NCBI GenBank assembly: GCA_963709185.1
Contig: CAVPVQ010000015.1
Coordinates: 664,665-728,664 of the forward strand
Direction: 5' to 3'
Length of the DNA: 64,000 bases
From: Roseiarcus sp963709185
Lineage (GTDB): Bacteria; Pseudomonadota; Alphaproteobacteria; Rhizobiales; Beijerinckiaceae
The position numbers and the translations under genes were made by a program. The notes beneath the pieces were generated by a model, which did not search any database, was not told the DNA's origin, and was given only the letters and a program-made list of their open reading frames with translations. Below are positions 60,958 through 64,000 of this stretch, one piece after another. The stretch's first letter is position 1, and every line of letters begins with the position of its first letter.

Positions 60958-61967
60958 ACGATCCTCGCCCCCGCCCGCGCGCCTTCCGGCTCGACGACGC
61001 GCAAGTGGTCATCGAGCCGCAGGCCGAACCGATCCCCGCTGAAACGCACGCGCCCGCGCTCGACCCAGACGAACGCGAGATCGAAATCGCCCAGCAGAAG
61101 GGCATGCTGGCGCGCTGGCGCCCCGGTCTCGGCGCCTTGTTCTGGTCCGGCCTCGGCGGCCTCGTCTCGCTGGGCCTCGGGGTGTGGTTCACGCAGCTTC
61201 TCGCCGACCTGTTCGCGCGGGCGCAGGCGCTTGGCTGGATCGGCGTCGGTTTCGGCGCGCTCGCCGGCGCCGCGCTGCTCGCGATCCTCGCGCGCGAGGG
61301 CGCGGCGATCCTGCGCCAGAGCCGCATCGCCCGTCTTCACGCAGGCCTCGCGCTGGCGAGGGCGAGCGACGACGGCGAGGCGGCGCGCCCGCTGGTCTCC
61401 CGCCTGATCGCCCTTTATGAGGGCCGGCCGGAGACGGCGGCGGGGCGCGCCGAGACGGCGGAGGCGGCGCGGGCGATCATCGACGGGCGCGATCTGATCG
61501 ACATCGCCGAGCGCGCGCTGCTGCGCCCGCTCGACGCCCGCGCGCAGGGCGAGATCGCCGCGGCGGTGAAACGCGTTTCGATGGTCACCGCGATCAGCCC
61601 GCGCGCCATGCTCGACGTAGTGTTCGTCATCGCGCAGATCGTCTACCTGATCCGGCGCATCGCCGAGATCTACGGCGGCCGGCCGGGGCTGCTCGGCTTC
61701 TTCAAGCTCGCCCGGTCGGTGGGCGCGCATATCGCGATCACCGGCGGCGTGGCGGTCGGCGACAGCCTGGTGCAGCAGATTCTCGGCCATGGCGTCGCCT
61801 CGAAGATTTCAGCGCGGCTCGGCGAGGGCGTGCTCAACGGCCTGCTGACGGCGCGCGTCGGCCTGTCGGCGCTGGCGGTCTGCCGTCCCGCCCCGTTCGG
61901 CCTTCAAAAGCCGCCCGGCGTATCGGACGTCGCGCCATTTCTGTTCGGCGGCGGCAAGGAGCGCTGA
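60954..61967 (+). CDS. YcjF/DUF697-type membrane protein
   Basis: A 337-residue protein (TIGR01620/DUF697 type). Two membrane helices, about residues 59-80 (LFWSGLGGLVSLGLGVWFTQLL) and 92-110 (GVGFGALAGAALLAILA), then a soluble helical part ending with the conserved MLDVVFVIAQIVYLIRRIAE and LGFFKLARSVGAHIAITGG. ATGA overlap with the ycjX-like gene shows translational coupling. The two probably act together at the membrane. Confidence 0.88.
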   Translation: MNDPRPRPRAFRLDDAQVVIEPQAEPIPAETHAPALDPDEREIEIAQQKGMLARWRPGLGALFWSGLGGLVSLGLGVWFTQLLADLFARAQALGWIGVGFGALAGAALLAILAREGAAILRQSRIARLHAGLALARASDDGEAARPLVSRLIALYEGRPETAAGRAETAEAARAIIDGRDLIDIAERALLRPLDARAQGEIAAAVKRVSMVTAISPRAMLDVVFVIAQIVYLIRRIAEIYGGRPGLLGFFKLARSVGAHIAITGGVAVGDSLVQQILGHGVASKISARLGEGVLNGLLTARVGLSALAVCRPAPFGLQKPPGVSDVAPFLFGGGKER

Positions 61968-61970
61968 GCG

Positions 61971-62405
61971 TTACTTCACCGGCGGCGTGCACACCACGTA
62001 TTGATCGGTGATCGTTTCGTGATCGCCCTGTTTTTCGCGCTGGAAATAGAGATAGCAGATGCTCAGCGATCCCGTGCGGTAGTCGACACGGAACACGCCG
62101 CCTTCCTGTTCGTGGCGCGTGGCGATCAGGCCGTAGTCGCCGGGGTCCTGCTTGGTCGCCCCCTCGCCCGAGCGATAGCAGACGGTGACGCCGAACGCGC
62201 CGGGCTCGATGTCGGTCTTGCCGGGGTTGTGGCCATACTGGCAGGCGATGATGTCGCCGGTCAGCTTGTCGAGCCGATAGACGAGGCTGAGGTTGATCTG
62301 GGGTGCAGCGAGAAATTCGTAGTTCGAAGCGGCGGCCGGCGCCGCGCCGGCAACGCTCGCCGCCATCAAAATCATCGCCGCCCGAATCGGATGGGGTAAA
62401 CGCAT
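61971..62405 (-). CDS. Secreted hypothetical protein
   Basis: A 144-residue protein with a signal peptide (AAMILMAASVAGAAPAAAS) and a mature region rich in aromatic residues with four cysteines (ACQYGHNPGKTD, TVCYRSGEG, SICYLYFQRE, YVVCTPPVK), likely forming disulfides in the periplasm. I chose the ATG at 62405 with GAGG about 8 bases upstream. No function is known. Convergent with the DUF697 gene. Confidence 0.8.
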   Translation of the reverse strand: MRLPHPIRAAMILMAASVAGAAPAAASNYEFLAAPQINLSLVYRLDKLTGDIIACQYGHNPGKTDIEPGAFGVTVCYRSGEGATKQDPGDYGLIATRHEQEGGVFRVDYRTGSLSICYLYFQREKQGDHETITDQYVVCTPPVK

Positions 62406-62604
62406 CGCCAAGCCTCGCTTGAGATCTGTCGGGTTCGCATCGTCATGCGAATCATTTCAGCGCATTCTACCCCGAGCGAGGCCGCGCGAAATGTTCCCGC
62501 GACGAATATGTCGAACCACCGAGGCCGAGCGGCGGCGCGGCCCGCCGAACCCCACCGGCCTGCCGCTTGATCCGTTTGCGCACATCCCCTATCCACGATC
62601 CGCC

Positions 62605-63285
62605 ATGACCAGCCCCGCGCCCGTCCTCCTGTTCGATCTCGACGGCACCTTGGCCGAAACGGCGGGCGACCTGATGGGCACGCTCAATGTCATCCTGGCG
62701 CGCGAGGGGCTTGCGCCGTTGCCGCTCGCCGATGCGCGGCATCTGTTGGGGGCCGGCGCGCGCGCGCTGATCGCGCGCGGCTTCGCGCAGGCCGGCCAGA
62801 CCCTGGCGCCCGATCGGCTACAGCGCTTGTTCGGCGACTTTCTCGAGCACTACAACGCGCATATCGCCGACAACAGCCGGCTGTATCCCGGCGTCACGGC
62901 GGCGCTCGATCGCGCCGCGCGGGACGGCGACCGGCTCGCCGTGTGCACCAACAAGCTGGAGCGCTCGTCGCATCTGTTGTTGCGCGCGCTGGGGATCGCC
63001 GACCGTTTCCAGTTCGTCTGCGGGCAGGATACGTTCGGCGCCGCCAAGCCCGACCCGCGGCCGCTGGTTGCAACCGTCGCCACGCTCGGCGGCGACCTCG
63101 CCCGCGCGATCATGGTCGGCGACTCGCGTTCGGACGTCGAGGCCGCGCGCGCCGCCGGCATTCCGGCGATCGCCGTCGACTTCGGCTACAGCGACGTCCC
63201 GGTCGCGGCGCTGCGCCCCGACCGGGTGATTTCGCATTTCGACGAACTGGCGGCGGCGGTCGCGGCGATCCGCGCGGAACAATGA
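62605..63285 (+). CDS. gph: HAD-superfamily phosphoglycolate phosphatase
   Basis: A 226-residue HAD hydrolase. Nucleophile and acid are in LLFDLDGTLAETAGD, motif II in LAVCTNKLERS, lysine in FGAAKPDPRPL and the acidic motif IV in IMVGDSRSDVEAARAA. A small helical cap is at about residues 20-80. Gph dephosphorylates 2-phosphoglycolate made by DNA repair or Rubisco. Start at 62605. Confidence 0.88.
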   Translation: MTSPAPVLLFDLDGTLAETAGDLMGTLNVILAREGLAPLPLADARHLLGAGARALIARGFAQAGQTLAPDRLQRLFGDFLEHYNAHIADNSRLYPGVTAALDRAARDGDRLAVCTNKLERSSHLLLRALGIADRFQFVCGQDTFGAAKPDPRPLVATVATLGGDLARAIMVGDSRSDVEAARAAGIPAIAVDFGYSDVPVAALRPDRVISHFDELAAAVAAIRAEQ

Positions 63286-63295
63286 CGGCGTCGCG

Positions 63296-64000
63296 TCACG
63301 CGCCGTCCCAATGGGCGATCGCGACGAGCCTCGCCCGGTCGCAGAACAGGCGATCGGAGGTGCGCCCGATCGCCCCCGCCTTCTCGAGGGCGCCCAGCGC
63401 CTCATTGATCTTCGGACGGCTCGCGCCAAGAAGCAGCGCGAGTTCGCTCTGCGAGAAGTTCAGCTCGACCGGAACGCGCCTTCCCGCGGGCGCTGTCCGG
63501 TCGCCGAGCGCGACCAGCAGAAACCGCGCCAGCCGGACGTCCATCGGGTAGAGCGCGATGGTCTCCAGCTTGTCGCTGACGTTGCGCAGGCGCTGGCACA
63601 GAAACGACACCACCGCGTCGGAGATCGCCGGGCGCGCGGCGCGGAGCCGCTGAAAATCGGCCCGCGCGAGCAGATAGGCGACGGTCGGGGTCAGCGCGGT
63701 CGCCTCGGCGCTTCTCGGCCAGCCGTCGAGCAGCGCGATCTCGCCGAACAGAGCGCCGGCGCCGGCCACCTGGAAACTCAGCTCGCGCCCTTCATCGGTG
63801 GCGATGGCCAATCGAACCTGACCTTCGGCGATCACATAGAGATGGGTTCCCGGATCGCCGCGCGCGAACAGCATTTCGCCCTTGCCGTAGCGCGCCTCGC
63901 GGAAACTGGCGGCGCAGGCGGCGAGGTCGGGGGCGGCGAGCGTCCGGAACAGGTCGGCGTTCCCGAGAAGCTCGAGGATCGGATTGTTTGCGTCGTTCAG
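63296..64000 (-). CDS. Crp/Fnr family transcriptional regulator (partial, N-terminus beyond window)
   Basis: The frame stays open from 63296 to the end of the window, so the start is outside. The visible 234 residues comprise a cyclic-nucleotide-binding beta barrel (LFARGDPGTHLYVIAEGQVR, GALFGEIALLDGWPRSAEAT) and a winged helix-turn-helix (ELNFSQSELALLLGASRPKI). No Fnr-type cysteine cluster is seen in the portion available. The effector is unknown. It ends convergent with gph. Confidence 0.88.
   Translation of the reverse strand: MNDANNPILELLGNADLFRTLAAPDLAACAASFREARYGKGEMLFARGDPGTHLYVIAEGQVRLAIATDEGRELSFQVAGAGALFGEIALLDGWPRSAEATALTPTVAYLLARADFQRLRAARPAISDAVVSFLCQRLRNVSDKLETIALYPMDVRLARFLLVALGDRTAPAGRRVPVELNFSQSELALLLGASRPKINEALGALEKAGAIGRTSDRLFCDRARLVAIAHWDGA

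Overview
The window is GC-rich chromosomal DNA from an alphaproteobacterium, most likely a member of the Hyphomicrobiales (Rhizobiales). This is inferred from a CckA-type hybrid kinase with two membrane segments, class II DAHP synthase, a degP/response-regulator pair, the rpsM-rpsK-rpoA-rplQ block followed by a Do-like protease and rarA, a DUF463/DUF697 pair, and two GTTC-N7-GTTC boxes of the alphaproteobacterial LexA type. The family is not certain; a Beijerinckiaceae/Methylocystaceae-like relative is a guess. No rRNA, tRNA or CRISPR array was seen.

Layout. 1-8.3 kb: a two-component response regulator (cut by the window edge), degP, a broken alpha/beta hydrolase, a membrane protein, an IS1595 remnant, then ssb and uvrA diverging from a shared SOS box. 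8.3-11.3 kb: a DUF4238 gene split by a 1.9-kb IS1595-like element with clear inverted repeats and an 8-bp target duplication; the element carries two DUF2158 genes, a second copy of the last 58 bp of uvrA and a broken DUF559 gene. 11.3-14.8 kb: three toxin-antitoxin loci (MntA/HEPN remnant, VapBC-like, Phd/VapC) around a VOC protein and ndk. 15-24 kb: rarA, a ParA-family ATPase, a frameshifted acyl-CoA dehydrogenase, a frameshifted second Do protease and the ribosomal alpha operon. 24.4-29.3 kb: the spoVR-yeaH-prkA stress operon. 29.6-36.1 kb: an FkbM methyltransferase and a very large SIR2-domain protein, probably an abandoned defence effector, split by an ISAs1-family element. 36.1-54.9 kb: housekeeping and regulatory genes (class II DAHP synthase, fabI, sigma/anti-sigma pair, pyrG, a caspase-Sel1 protein, an S24 repressor with its divergent operon, dapE, fliO, cckA, pstS, an MFS transporter, moxR, sixA). 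55.0-59.3 kb: an island with an IS630 element and a three-gene STAND NTPase/TPR/membrane-protein locus, bounded by imperfect direct repeats. 59.5-64 kb: ycjX, a DUF697 gene, a secreted protein, gph and a Crp/Fnr regulator running off the window.

A striking property is the number of genes broken by single-base indels, including genes expected to be essential (ssb, dapE). Several lie in GC repeats or in homopolymers. Some of these are probably sequencing or assembly errors rather than real decay, so frameshifted genes are described here as reconstructed products with that caveat.

The most system-like accessory loci are the STAND/TPR/membrane operon, the interrupted SIR2 giant, and the S24-repressor locus whose divergent operon carries an SOS-type box. 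None can be called a proven new system from sequence alone.
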